Shown piece after piece: positions 18,312 through 30,072 of a stretch of 64,000 nt of DNA. The position numbers and the translations under genes are program-made. This DNA comes from Bartonella sp. ML70XJBT.G. Its GTDB lineage: Bacteria; Pseudomonadota; Alphaproteobacteria; Rhizobiales; Rhizobiaceae. Within the stretch, counting starts at the first letter, position 1, and each line of letters opens with the position of its first letter. The DNA lies in contig NZ_JAQITA010000002.1 in assembly GCF_028618575.1 (NCBI RefSeq), forward strand, positions 123,060 through 187,059, read 5' to 3'. The notes beneath the pieces were generated by a model, which had not been told where the DNA came from, made no database searches, and was given only the letters and a program-made list of their open reading frames with translations.

Positions 18312-19204
18312 TTAACATTGAAAGTCAAAGACTCTTTCTTTTATTTGTTCTAAATATCGATGTTTCCATAAATCTGCAAACACAAATACTCTTTGAATCC
18401 ACCGCATTGGATTTTTATAACGATCGAATGATCCAGAAAATTTATCTCTAGAGTGTAGAGCCATTCTGTTATCAATGTATAATAATCTTCCTGGTTGTAC
18501 ATCAATTCCAAAAGATACAGCCTTAATAGCTTCATAAAAATGATCTAAAGCGTCCTTGGCTTTTTTTGACTGTGGTTCTAACATGCCCAGATAAAAAACA
18601 GCGCTGATATTTGGGAATTCACTGTCCCCTTGAACGAGGAGCGCTTTACTTGTAAAGATTCCCCCATTTTTTCTCCATCTCATAGGGAACATTCATTATA
18701 TATAAATTATCCCTTAAGCTCCTCAAATCCTCCTCACTTAAAAGTTGTAAAGTTAGACGTGCATCAGGTATTCTCGTTAATGGGCCATCAACATCATTGT
18801 GAACACCAGAGCAAAATGTCCCTTTAGGAGATAAATTTAAACCCGTTATAAATTTTCGTGCAGTATTTTCTCTATGAAAATCTCACTCAACTTCAGATCC
18901 TAATTCTGTATAATTTTTTTATTATCCTCTAAAGGAACTAGGTTATTTACTATATGTTCGTCTTCAAACTTAATTGAATAAGGCTCTCCGATTAATAAAG
19001 AAAACATCATAATTAAATTTTCTCTTATATAACCGCTTTTATAAGACGCATCTCAATTATAAGGATTAGGTGACGTATTAATTTTTCTATCAATAGGAAG
19101 GTTTTCAAAGACTAAATATGGTCTAGGGGTAACAGACATCTTTTGATTCATAAGAATTGCCAAGATTCTATGGGGTAGCAGCGAAAATGCTATTTTTTTA
19201 GCTT
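18312..19204 (-). pseudogene. Broken clavaminate synthase-like Fe(II)/2-oxoglutarate dioxygenase
   Basis: Family resembles the amino-acid beta-hydroxylases (VioC/AsnO type). The intact 3' part (18692-18312) reads as the C-terminal half of the fold: PGRLLYIDNRMALHSRDKF (distal His) and a 2-oxoglutarate-side RWIQRVFVFADLW. Upstream pieces continue the protein in other frames: RPYLVFENLPID, then a TGA after SPNPYN, LIGEPYSIKFEDEHIVNNLV, then a TAG. A frame change near 18880 leads into HNDVDGPLTRIPDARLTLQL, and another near 18680 joins the 3' part. At least two stops and two frameshifts make function impossible. It lies about 10 bases after an MFS gene on the same strand and probably belonged to its operon. 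The part holding the metal-binding HxD/E appears damaged or deleted. Confidence 0.8.
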
Positions 19205-19210
19205 AACCGA

Positions 19211-20602
19211 CTATTCAATACCACCGTATGGATCATAAATAATATGGTCTAAAGCCTCCCAAAGATTGTCTCTTTCGACATTGCTCAACTCAACAGTATT
19301 TTCATTTATCATTATAGTTTCCTCCTCAATTATATTCCCATACTTTTTTATTAAGAAAAGTGAAAAAACAATCATTAAAATTAAAATCAACCATGTTAGT
19401 AAATAAGTGTCTGTAAAATCTTGGATTAATCCAAATAATGGTGGAGCAGCAATAATTGCGATTTGATTGACAGACATTGCTAATCCCAGAGAAAAGCCAA
19501 CGCTTTCTTTCGGCGAGGAGTCTACAATATAAGCAACCCAAGGGCCATACCATCCTAATCCCAAAAAACCTAACCAAGCAGATAAAAGAGTTAAATAAAT
19601 TATGGATCCATTCATGCCCAAAATTAATATTAAAAATCCAAAAACGACTGCAATCATGCAAAACAAGACAGGAAAAAATCGTCCTTTTTTACAATGATCA
19701 CTCCACGCTGCTAAAATAATTCTTCCTAAGGCACCAGAAGCCTGTGAAACAAAAAACAAATAAGCACTTTTATCTAGAGGCAGGTGGTAGATTCTATAAA
19801 AATAAACAGTTATAAAAATGGTTAAAACATATTGGACGATCACAAGTGAAACGCCTGAGAAAATAATATTCTTCATATGCGGCGCAGCCAACATCGCAAG
19901 ACGAGACCTTACATTTGCATAGAACGAAACTTTTGCGTTGCTTTTTGGAACGATAGCGACAACTTTTGCTGGTGCGTGATAAAAGATAATAAAGATATAT
20001 CCCCCTAAAAAAGAAACAATGGCACCGACCAAAAACGCACCTTGTATGCCATAGACAAGCGCACTCGCAGGAAGAACCATCCCAGCTAATGCCCCACCTA
20101 ATGGTAGCCCCGCCTGCCTTATTCCCATTGCAAATCCGCGTTGCGATTGTGGAAACCATGCAGAAACAGATTTAGCACCACCAGGTTGAGCAGAACTATA
20201 AAATCCCCCTACAATGAGCAAACAAACCAAAAGGAAAATATAGTTATCTGCGATTGCTCCCAACAAAAGAGCGACAGAAACGCCGAGTGTGCCAACGCCA
20301 ACAATAGAGCGCTCGTTAAACTTGTCTAGTAATTCGCCAGCTATAAGTAAGCCAATAATAGGTAGGAATTGCGCTGCTGAAGACAGCAAACCTATTTGAG
20401 AGTCACTCAGTGAGAAATCCTTCTTAAAAAATTCAGCTAAAGGACCAATTCCTTGAACAAAGAAGCAGGCTGATGCTTGAGCGATAGTGGCAACAAGCAT
20501 ATAATCCATCGATAATAATTTTTTTCTATAAATTGATGATTGCTCACTACGCCCCCTACAATGAAAGTTTCCTTGTAGCCTTTTTAATAATGATTGCAAC
20601 AA
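19211..20602 (-). CDS. MFS transporter with C-terminal cytoplasmic extension
   Basis: A major facilitator superfamily protein of 432-463 residues with about 12 hydrophobic segments, unrelated in motif detail to the MHS trio. Seen: FFVQGIGPLAEFFKKDFSLS (helix 1), GELLDKFNERSIVGVG (loop 2-3), and FYSSAQPGGAKSVSAWFPQS followed by QRGFAMGIRQAGLPLGGALA (segments 4-5). After the last membrane segment an approximately 40-residue acidic tail (ENTVELSNVERDNLWEALDH) is unusual for MFS proteins. The long form starts at a TTG (20602) without a good ribosome site; an ATG at 20509 (MDYMLVA) is an alternative. It sits between a 2-hydroxyacid dehydrogenase and a dioxygenase pseudogene. Substrate unknown; a hydroxy acid or amino acid derivative is a guess from neighbours. 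Confidence 0.85.
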   Translation of the reverse strand: MLQSLLKRLQGNFHCRGRSEQSSIYRKKLLSMDYMLVATIAQASACFFVQGIGPLAEFFKKDFSLSDSQIGLLSSAAQFLPIIGLLIAGELLDKFNERSIVGVGTLGVSVALLLGAIADNYIFLLVCLLIVGGFYSSAQPGGAKSVSAWFPQSQRGFAMGIRQAGLPLGGALAGMVLPASALVYGIQGAFLVGAIVSFLGGYIFIIFYHAPAKVVAIVPKSNAKVSFYANVRSRLAMLAAPHMKNIIFSGVSLVIVQYVLTIFITVYFYRIYHLPLDKSAYLFFVSQASGALGRIILAAWSDHCKKGRFFPVLFCMIAVVFGFLILILGMNGSIIYLTLLSAWLGFLGLGWYGPWVAYIVDSSPKESVGFSLGLAMSVNQIAIIAAPPLFGLIQDFTDTYLLTWLILILMIVFSLFLIKKYGNIIEEETIMINENTVELSNVERDNLWEALDHIIYDPYGGIE

Positions 20603-20770
20603 TAAATGAGGTATTTTATGCGGATGACATAAAAATCTGTCAATATGATTGGTATTAATATGAAAACTAAGGAATATGCTTCAATTTAAGGAAATAAGCT
20701 ATTATGTGTCGTGCAAATTTAATACGCTAGTAATATAAGATAAATTTTACAAACATTGGCTCAGCCGGTA

Positions 20771-21697
20771 TTAAGCGTTCTTCATAAAAGACGCTATATT
20801 TTGGCAAGCTTTTTCCATATAATTCTCAAAGCTTTCTTCAGTCACATAGCCCAGATGCGGTGTGCAAAGAACTCTCTCTGATTGCAATAATTTGCTCTCA
20901 TATACTGGCTCGCTGTCATAAACATCCAGTGCAAAGTAAGTTGAATTTTTCAAACTTAGTATTTTTTCTATCGCCCCTTTTTCAACCAAAGCTGAACGCG
21001 CTGTGTTGACAAAAAGAGCATGGGGTTTCATATTCCACAGATCATCTACTTGAATGATTTCTCTGGTTTTATCGCTTAAACGTAAATGTACGGATATAAT
21101 GTCAGGACGTGTAAAAAATTCATTTTTTGAATGCGTAAAATGATAACCTAAATTTTTTGCTTCTTGCGTTGAACGCTCGCTCCCATAAACCAAAATGGAC
21201 ATGCCAAAAGCTTGAGCATATTGAGCAACCATTTTACCAATACGCCCAAACCCGAATATTCCAAGAGTAGCCCCTTTCATTTGGTTGCTAAATGTTGTTT
21301 GCCATCGTCCTTTTTTCATATCAGACACAGATTTATAGAATTTTCTCCGCGCAGACATCATTAAGAGCCACGCAAATTCAGCAGCAGAAGTTGGATCTCC
21401 ACCACCATCTAATATTTCAATTCCTAAGTCTCTACAAGCTTCTATATCAATATGTGAACTTATAGGGCCTGTTTGACAGATTAATTTTAAATTTGGCAGT
21501 TTCAGGAGAAGATTTCTATCAACTATAGTCCGCTCTCTGATTAAGATAAGAATATCTATCTCTTTGAGCTTATCTTCTAAATCATATTCTTGAGCTAAAT
21601 TATTGATAACCAGCACTTCATGCGATTTCATTAATTTTTTAATAGACTGTAATGTTAGGGTGGCTTTTTGATAGTCATCTAGAATTAATATTTTCAA
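20771..21697 (-). CDS. D-isomer-specific 2-hydroxyacid dehydrogenase family protein
   Basis: A 308-residue NAD(P)-dependent oxidoreductase. It has an N-terminal substrate domain and a nucleotide-binding domain with GATLGIFGFGRIGKMVAQYA (GxGxxG near residue 150). The catalytic Arg lies in ISVHLRLSDKTREII, the Glu region in ALDVYDSEPVYES and the general-base His in LCTPHLGYVTEES. DPTSAAEFAWLLMMSARR is the usual interdomain segment. Start is a TTG (21697) behind a good GGGGGAT site. It is presumably the first gene of a minus-strand operon with the MFS transporter and the decayed dioxygenase. Members reduce 2-keto acids such as hydroxypyruvate, glyoxylate or phosphonopyruvate analogues; the substrate is not predictable here. 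Confidence 0.9.
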   Translation of the reverse strand: MKILILDDYQKATLTLQSIKKLMKSHEVLVINNLAQEYDLEDKLKEIDILILIRERTIVDRNLLLKLPNLKLICQTGPISSHIDIEACRDLGIEILDGGGDPTSAAEFAWLLMMSARRKFYKSVSDMKKGRWQTTFSNQMKGATLGIFGFGRIGKMVAQYAQAFGMSILVYGSERSTQEAKNLGYHFTHSKNEFFTRPDIISVHLRLSDKTREIIQVDDLWNMKPHALFVNTARSALVEKGAIEKILSLKNSTYFALDVYDSEPVYESKLLQSERVLCTPHLGYVTEESFENYMEKACQNIASFMKNA

Positions 21698-22739
21698 TTT
21701 AAATCCCCCGTTTTATTCATCAATATTTGTGCTCATGATTTTATTTCTAAAACAACCAAAAAGCAATCTGATCGCTGATATTTTGACATAACGCCAAGCC
21801 TATTAACAAATTATACTCCTTGATTTCATTGTTATTTCTAGCAATAAGAATAGCATTCATTGGTTCGTTTTTATAAACTTTAATACCTTGCGACAAAAAG
21901 AAAAAGTTTGATTGAGTAAATGGAGAATTACGCTTTTCTCATATTTTAAGGACGAATCTAAAATGCTATGCTGGACATAAAACCATGTCCCAGTTTTCTT
22001 ATAATAGACTACCAAGAAGGTCATACTGACAAAACAGATTTTGTTGTCAAAATAAAAAAAGCTCCATATTTGTGTGAGATAAAGCGTGCTTCATATAAGC
22101 GTGATGTCTCTCTTTATTCGTTGAGATATAACTTCTTTGTAGAATGAAGAGTCAATTTATTAAACTCATGATAAGAGGAAGATAGGAACTTTATAGGTGT
22201 CTCATCATAGGATTAAGTCGTTTTATAGAGAGCTATTTCTCTTTCTGCCAAAAGGTTTTTGATATATTTAATTCTTATTTCGTAAGAGTGCATGTTCTTT
22301 ATTTTTATGTGCAAGAAAGCTAATTGATTGTGTAAAATAGTATTCATAAAATTACATTATTCTTATCCTGTTAAGAACATTTTTTTTAGCGAGGGTTTTG
22401 CAATTGCAATGTTCTTTTTCTCATTCTGAATTTGGGTTAGAAAAGCGTATAGAGGTGTTATTTTAAATTTAAGATATGCATATTCCATTGTTGGTGTTAC
22501 TGTTGTAAAAATGATATCTTATTTGATAAGTATAAGGTGGTGCCAAGAAGATCGATGTAGAGATAAAATTTAGATTGTTACAATATCTTCAAAAAGTAAT
22601 GGGTAAATAATCGATAATTGTGCTGCGAAATTTGTTAGATGGGCGTGTGTTAGCAATTTTTAATAAAAAAGTTTTTCTTGAGAATGGTTTTGGTGGCAAA
22701 ATACTTGCTCTTTTTATACGAATCTTATTTTGATAAATT
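21698..22739. other. Gap between the islet and the RecD-like helicase gene
   Basis: About 1 kb without a confident gene. It contains one open frame of 59 codons at 21968-22147 (+), reported separately as a finding, and otherwise AT-rich sequence lacking obvious hairpins. The left edge should carry the promoter of the 2-hydroxyacid dehydrogenase operon. Confidence 0.5.
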
Positions 22740-23861
22740 ATGCAATTTTCACGGGAACAGGATAATGCATTGAAGGCTGTTTCCGCGTGGTTGAGGGAAG
22801 GGCGTTCTCCGCTTTTTCGCCTCTTTGGCTATGCGGGGACAGGAAAGACAACGCTTGCGCGCTATTTTGCTGAAACAGTTGATGGCTCTGTTCAATTTGC
22901 TGCCTTTACAGGTAAAGCAGCACAGGTTTTGCGTTCTAAAGGTGCAAGCAATGCTTGTACGATTCATTCATTGATCTATTGTCCGCGTGGAGAAGAAGAA
23001 GTTTCCGATGAAGTAACGGGAAAAAAATCTATTGCACCGACATTTGCGCTCAATCGGAAAAGTGCGGCTGCGCAAGCTGCGCTTATCATAGTTGATGAGT
23101 GTTCGATGGTGGACGAGCAATTGGCTCGTGATTTAATGAGCTTTCGAACACCTATTCTTGTTCTGGGTGATCCAGGCCAATTGCCTCCTATATCAGGAGG
23201 GGGCTTTTTTTCTAATGGTGAGCCAGATTTTCTTCTTTCAGAAATTCATCGGCAAGCACGTGATAATCCGATTGTCCGTTTGGCTATGGATGTGCGTGAA
23301 GGACGTGATATTGCTTATGGTGATTATGGAGCAGCGCGTGTTATTACACGCAAAGAAGTGGATCAACAATTGGTTTTGGATGCTGATCAGGTGTTGGTAG
23401 GAATTAATCGAACACGCCACCTTTATAATAAGCGTTTGCGTGCGCTGAAGGGATTTACTTCAGATTATCCACAAGCGGGAGATAAGCTTGTTTGTTTGCG
23501 CAATGATCCTCCTAAAGGCTTGTTGAATGGTTCTTTATGGAAAGTGATGACTTCACAGAAGGAAACTGTTAAACCAAGTATGAGCCTTCTTATTAAGCCA
23601 GAAGAAAGCGAGCGTGGGGTAGCGAAAATTAAGCTTTTAAAAGCAGTGTTTGAAAATCCTGATCATGAGATTTCGTGGGCGTTAAAAAAGAGATATGATG
23701 ATTTTGATTATGGATATGCGTTAACTGTTCATAAAGCACAAGGATCTCAATGGGATAACGTTGTTTTGTTTGATGAGAGTTTTGCATTTCGCGATATGTA
23801 TGCGCGGTGGCTCTATACAGGAATTACGCGTGCGGCAGAGCGTTTAACAATTGTTCGCTAG
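22740..23861 (+). CDS. RecD-like SF1B ATP-dependent DNA helicase
   Basis: A 373-residue stand-alone helicase of the RecD/Dda type, found widely in Alphaproteobacteria. Seen: Q-like start FSREQDNALKAVSAWL, Walker A GYAGTGKTTLARYF at residues 29-42, Walker B IIVDECSMVDEQLA, motif III LVLGDPGQLPPISGG, and the C-terminal motifs DYGYALTVHKAQGSQW and WLYTGITRAAERL. It is too short to be a RecBCD RecD subunit and lacks RecB/RecC neighbours. It probably moves 5'-3' on single-stranded DNA in repair or conflict resolution. The start ATG at 22740 has no strong ribosome site. Confidence 0.9.
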   Translation: MQFSREQDNALKAVSAWLREGRSPLFRLFGYAGTGKTTLARYFAETVDGSVQFAAFTGKAAQVLRSKGASNACTIHSLIYCPRGEEEVSDEVTGKKSIAPTFALNRKSAAAQAALIIVDECSMVDEQLARDLMSFRTPILVLGDPGQLPPISGGGFFSNGEPDFLLSEIHRQARDNPIVRLAMDVREGRDIAYGDYGAARVITRKEVDQQLVLDADQVLVGINRTRHLYNKRLRALKGFTSDYPQAGDKLVCLRNDPPKGLLNGSLWKVMTSQKETVKPSMSLLIKPEESERGVAKIKLLKAVFENPDHEISWALKKRYDDFDYGYALTVHKAQGSQWDNVVLFDESFAFRDMYARWLYTGITRAAERLTIVR

Positions 23862-23939
23862 ATAAAGAGTTTTATTTTCTGGAATTATAGGGCTGAGAGT
23901 CTTTTTTCTGTCTTTAAGTATAGAAATGGAGGAGTGTGT

Positions 23940-24674
23940 ATGGCAATCAAACTTTCTGTTAATCTTAATGCTATTGCTGTTTTGCGCAATCGGCGTAATC
24001 TTCCTTGGCCCAATGTCAACAATATTGGGCATATAGCTCTTACAGCTGGTGCAGCGGGTTTGACAGTTCATCCACGTCCTGATGAAAGACATATTCGTTT
24101 TGCTGATTTACCAGATATACATGGTTTAATTCACAGCATGTTTCCTCGTGCTGAATTTAATATTGAAGGTTATCCAAGCGATACCTTTTTGGATAAAGCA
24201 GAAAAATATGCTGATCAAATTACTCTTGTTCCTGATGATCCAGCACAATCAACTTCTGATCATGGTTGGGATTTTGCGCGTCATGCAAAATTTTTAGCAC
24301 CTATTATTCAACGCTTGAAAGCAAGAAAAATTCGGGTATCACTGTTTGCTAATCCTGTTGTTGATGGTCTTGATATTGCTAAAGAGATTGGTGCTGATCG
24401 CGTGGAATTTTATACTGGGCCCTATGGGGGAGCGTTTAATGATAAGACAAAACAGGAGCAAGAACTCAATAAGCTTGTTTTAGCAGCAAGAAAAGCTCAA
24501 GAGCTGCAGCTTGGTGTTAATGCAGGGCATGATCTGACAATGACAAATCTACCTGCTCTTGTTCATCATATTCCTTGGCTTGATGAAGTTTCTATTGGGC
24601 ATGGGCTTATTGCGGATGCATTAGAGTATGGAATGCATGAAACTGTTCAACGTTTCATTCAGGTGTTGAGGTAA
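23940..24674 (+). CDS. pdxJ: Pyridoxine 5'-phosphate synthase
   Basis: Condenses 3-amino-2-oxopropyl phosphate with 1-deoxyxylulose 5-phosphate in de novo vitamin B6 synthesis. About 244 residues. The start is taken as the ATG at 23940 ([13 protein letters not shown]), which follows TGGAGGAG with ideal spacing, rather than the GTG two codons earlier. Family marks are [35 protein letters not shown] near residues 42-56 (active-site His), FNIEGYPS, a catalytic Glu/His pair within ITLVPD and the C-terminal [11 protein letters not shown]...[13 protein letters not shown]. Only 72 bases after the helicase gene, so possibly cotranscribed with it. Confidence 0.95.
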   Translation: MAIKLSVNLNAIAVLRNRRNLPWPNVNNIGHIALTAGAAGLTVHPRPDERHIRFADLPDIHGLIHSMFPRAEFNIEGYPSDTFLDKAEKYADQITLVPDDPAQSTSDHGWDFARHAKFLAPIIQRLKARKIRVSLFANPVVDGLDIAKEIGADRVEFYTGPYGGAFNDKTKQEQELNKLVLAARKAQELQLGVNAGHDLTMTNLPALVHHIPWLDEVSIGHGLIADALEYGMHETVQRFIQVLR

Positions 24675-26691
<2,017 letters not shown>

Positions 26692-26738
26692 AGTTTGTAA
26701 TAGGAATGTTATCTAAACAGCTTTTATGCTTTATTTAC

Positions 26739-26766
26739 AAAAAGGGTAACCGAAGTTACCCTTTTT
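26739..26766. terminator. Bidirectional terminator between ilvC and cycA
   Basis: Stem GGGTAAC (26744-26750), loop CGAA, GTTACCC (26755-26761) with A-run left and T-run right, between two convergent genes. Confidence 0.9.
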
Positions 26767-26791
26767 AAATATGTTTTTTTATGTATAAATT

Positions 26792-28192
26792 TTATTTGTT
26801 CTTTGGGGCTGTTTTTTTTCTTATAAATAAAAAATACATTATGCCTAGGAAAATAAACCAAAAAAAACTGTATTTTAAAGCTGTTAGGGTATCATGTTCT
26901 AATGTCAACAAATAGAGCATGAAAGCAAAAAACACTAAAACAATCCCGCACATGATAACACCTCCCGGCATTTTATAGACGGACTCAGCATGTAGATGAG
27001 GGTGATTGCGACGATAGACAATATAGCTAATCAAAATGACAGACCATACGAATAAAAACGCAATTGCTGAGATACTGGTCACAATTGTAAAAGCGCTTAT
27101 GATGCTTGGAGATGAGGATGCAATGGTATAGCCTAATAAAATACATAAGCAAGAAAAGAAGAGGGCATTGGCTGGAACATGGAATTTGGAAAGCTTCCCC
27201 AAAATCGGAGGTGCACCTTTTTGTGTTGCAAGCCCATATATCATGCGACTGGTAGAAAAAATACCACTATTTGCTGAAGAGGCAGCCGAAGTCAGAACGA
27301 CAAAGTTCACCAAACCAGCAGCTATTGGAATGCCAGCAAGCCAAAACATCGAGACAAAAGGACTGTTTTCTGGAACAATTTGATCCCAAGGTGTGACTGA
27401 CATAATCACAGCCAGAGAAAAGATATAAAATAGTACAATACGAACTGGTATTGCATTAATTGCTTTAGGGAGAACTTTTTTAGGTTCTTTCACTTCAGCT
27501 GCAGTTGTTCCGGCAATTTCTATACCAACAAAAGAAAAAATGGCAATTTGAAATCCGGCAAAAAAACCTGTCATCCCTCGAGGAAAGATATCTCCACCAT
27601 TCCATACGTGACTAAGAGAAGCAACAGTACCATTTGGTGTGGTAAAGCCAGTCGCTATCATATAAAATCCAACAACGATTAATGCTAGAATTGCTACGAC
27701 TTTGATAAGACCAAACCAAAATTCAAGCTCACCGAAAAATTTCACGGCAAGGAGGTTAAGGATTAAAAAGAAGCCAATGCAAGAAAAAACAACAACCCAT
27801 GGATTGAGTGTTGGCCACCAGAAATGCATATAGTTAATGATAGCAATAATATCTGCAGCTCCAGTCACAACCCAGCTTAACCAATAGTTCCAGCCAACAA
27901 AAAAAGCAACTCCTGGTCCTAGCATATCGGTTGAGAAATCAACCAGAGATCGATATTGTGGATTAGAAAGTAATAATTCTCCCATGGCGCGCATCACAAA
28001 GTATAGTGCACAACCAATAATAGCGTAAACGAGTATAATGGAAGGGCCTGCTACACTGATTGTTTTTCCTGATCCCATGAAGAGACCTGTTCCAATAGCA
28101 CCACCGAGGGCTATAAGCTGTACGTGACGGTTATCTAGTCCACGTTGCAATCTTTTATGCGGATCAGCTTCTAAATTTTGTGTATCATTCAT
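26792..28192 (-). CDS. cycA: Amino-acid permease, CycA-like (D-serine/D-alanine/glycine)
   Basis: APC-superfamily proton symporter of the inner membrane, 466 residues, about 12 membrane segments. It closely resembles E. coli CycA along its length: RGLDNRHVQLIALGGAIGTG, MGSGKTISVAGPSIILVYAI, FFAGFQIAIFSFVGIEIAGT and VVLTSAASSANSGIFSTSR. I start at the ATG at 28192 (MNDTQN), which follows an AAGGGAACC site, rather than 22 codons upstream. CycA imports glycine, D-alanine, D-serine and related small amino acids, and D-cycloserine. In an organism with weak amino-acid synthesis this would be a major supply route. Substrate range is inferred from homology. Confidence 0.88.
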   Translation of the reverse strand: MNDTQNLEADPHKRLQRGLDNRHVQLIALGGAIGTGLFMGSGKTISVAGPSIILVYAIIGCALYFVMRAMGELLLSNPQYRSLVDFSTDMLGPGVAFFVGWNYWLSWVVTGAADIIAIINYMHFWWPTLNPWVVVFSCIGFFLILNLLAVKFFGELEFWFGLIKVVAILALIVVGFYMIATGFTTPNGTVASLSHVWNGGDIFPRGMTGFFAGFQIAIFSFVGIEIAGTTAAEVKEPKKVLPKAINAIPVRIVLFYIFSLAVIMSVTPWDQIVPENSPFVSMFWLAGIPIAAGLVNFVVLTSAASSANSGIFSTSRMIYGLATQKGAPPILGKLSKFHVPANALFFSCLCILLGYTIASSSPSIISAFTIVTSISAIAFLFVWSVILISYIVYRRNHPHLHAESVYKMPGGVIMCGIVLVFFAFMLYLLTLEHDTLTALKYSFFWFIFLGIMYFLFIRKKTAPKNK

Positions 28193-29996
28193 TTTTTGAA
28201 GGTTCCCTTTAATTTTTTTAAGATTCAAAATTACATTACAATGGAAAAGTAATCTCACTTATCGAAGCATGATATAAATGAGGAGTAAAGGGGAAAAACA
28301 TTTTTTTGTTGCCTTGATGTGGATAAAGAAAAAATATGAAAATAACGAAGATATACAAATTCATGCTAAAACAATGCAACAGGTATTTGCATTCAGCGTT
28401 TAAGGTGGTTGTTGAGATGACTGATAGATGGTTGATAAAAACGTCATATTATGATGGTGGTTACGTTTAGGCTAGTCTCAAACAGTCATTAAGAAATTGC
28501 TCTTGGGTTATGGTAAATTCTGATCATACAATAGGAACGGTAATAATTTGTTTTAGATATTATAGCAGAAAAATATTTTTATTTTCAGCAAAATAGAGCG
28601 TAGAATTGTTATCTTACTTTAAAAAACTGATAGCAGGGAATTTTAAATGCTGTTCATACTTACTTTCATTGGCTTTCATAAACGGAAGATAATTTGCTTC
28701 TTTACGCTAGGTTTTACTGAGAAGTCTATAGGATCTTTTATTTTGAAGTTTGAATAAGAATTCTATTCCGATTTTGCATACTTTGATAAAAGATCATGAG
28801 AGCTTCGTATTGAAGCTATAAAAGCTTGTTAGAGAAATACAGTGTATTTGTAGTATTTTTTTCTTTTGGATAAATTATAAGAAAATTGTTTCTATGCGTT
28901 TTGATCCAAGAGAGGGGATGCTTTTAAAGGTCAGAGACAGTTTCTTATTGATGATTGAGTCGAAAAGTTGTGGGTGTGTTTGTGAGAATTTTTGATCATT
29001 TTTTCGAAAATACTTGAGCAGAATTTTCTCAATTAATAGAACAAAAAATTTGTAGAGGTAAATGCAAAATCCTCTTTTTTCATTTCATTATGAGTGTAGT
29101 TTGACATTAGGTTTTGTGCTAAGCGGGAAAGATGGGATTAGGTAACGGCTGTTGATTTTTTTCACTCAATACACTGTAAGAGATTTGATTCGCAGAAAAT
29201 AAGAAAGAGTATCACATAAAAACCAATATTGGGCACGAAGAAAGAGTACAATTCTTTAGAAGGGATCAATCGGTATAAATCGAGTGCCGAACTACAATGC
29301 CTTTTAAAGTAGCACAAGCTTGTGGGAAAGTTTTTATAGTCAACATTTTTGATCTCTTGCAACATGAAACTCTTGGTGCACTTGTTAGATTTTTAAATAG
29401 TTTCCCTCAAAGGAATTTAGCAAGGACGCAAAGAAATATGAAAAATAATTTGCCAAAAGCATATTTTTGTAGAGAAAGGTTGAAAATCTTATTCCCAAAC
29501 TTTTATTTATATATCCCGTATCTTTAAAAAAAATCTATAAAATCAAAAAGTTATTTATGGCTGTCGTTAGACAGTAGGTTTTACATTACGTGGAAAGAAA
29601 TAAAATGCATATTGATATGGCGAAAAAGTTAAATATATCGGTAACATTTTTATTTTCTGTTGAGATTAGCAAAAAATCAGTATCGGTTGTCATGGAAGAC
29701 AAGACCATAGAACTTTGTGGATTCTCTCTTAAGAAAAGAAGTCTATGCTTGTTGAAAAAGTGTTACAATAAAGTCTTCAACTCATTGCGACATGAAACTG
29801 TGGTTGCGGTCATTAAGATTTTTAGATGATTTACCCCAAGAAGCGTTAGATCTTTCAAAGACATATTAGAAGTATTCTGCAAAGTAGGAGCTTTGTAGAG
29901 GTGTTTTGGGAAAAACGATTCTCTTATTTTTATTCTAGCATCTCTCCCCCTAAAAAATATGAGAACTCAATAAGTTATTTCTGGCGTAAAACGCTA
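28193..29996. other. 1.8 kb gene desert with a diverged direct repeat
   Basis: No gene I can support. Short open frames (29162-29365 minus; 29297-29527 and 29590-29829 plus) show no family. The two plus-strand frames resemble each other: a block around 29325-29565 recurs, diverged, at about 29750-29990, with shared TTGC-ACATGAAACT, AGATTTTTA and AGTTATTT-TGGC landmarks in the same order at spacing of about 425 bases. The second copy abuts tRNA-Lys. Confidence 0.5.

Positions 29997-30072
<76 letters not shown>

Noticed and set aside
18630..18827. 65-codon plus-strand frame opposite the dioxygenase pseudogene
   Set aside because: Lies antisense to sequence that reads as the dioxygenase in the other strand and has no family resemblance.
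28260..29160. Search for a gene or phage relic in the left part of the desert
   Set aside because: Frames are short and AT-driven, no motif or hairpin stood out; kept only as an empty region.
29162..29365. 67-codon minus-strand frame overlapping the first repeat copy
   Set aside because: No family resemblance; overlaps the repeat, which better explains the conserved words.
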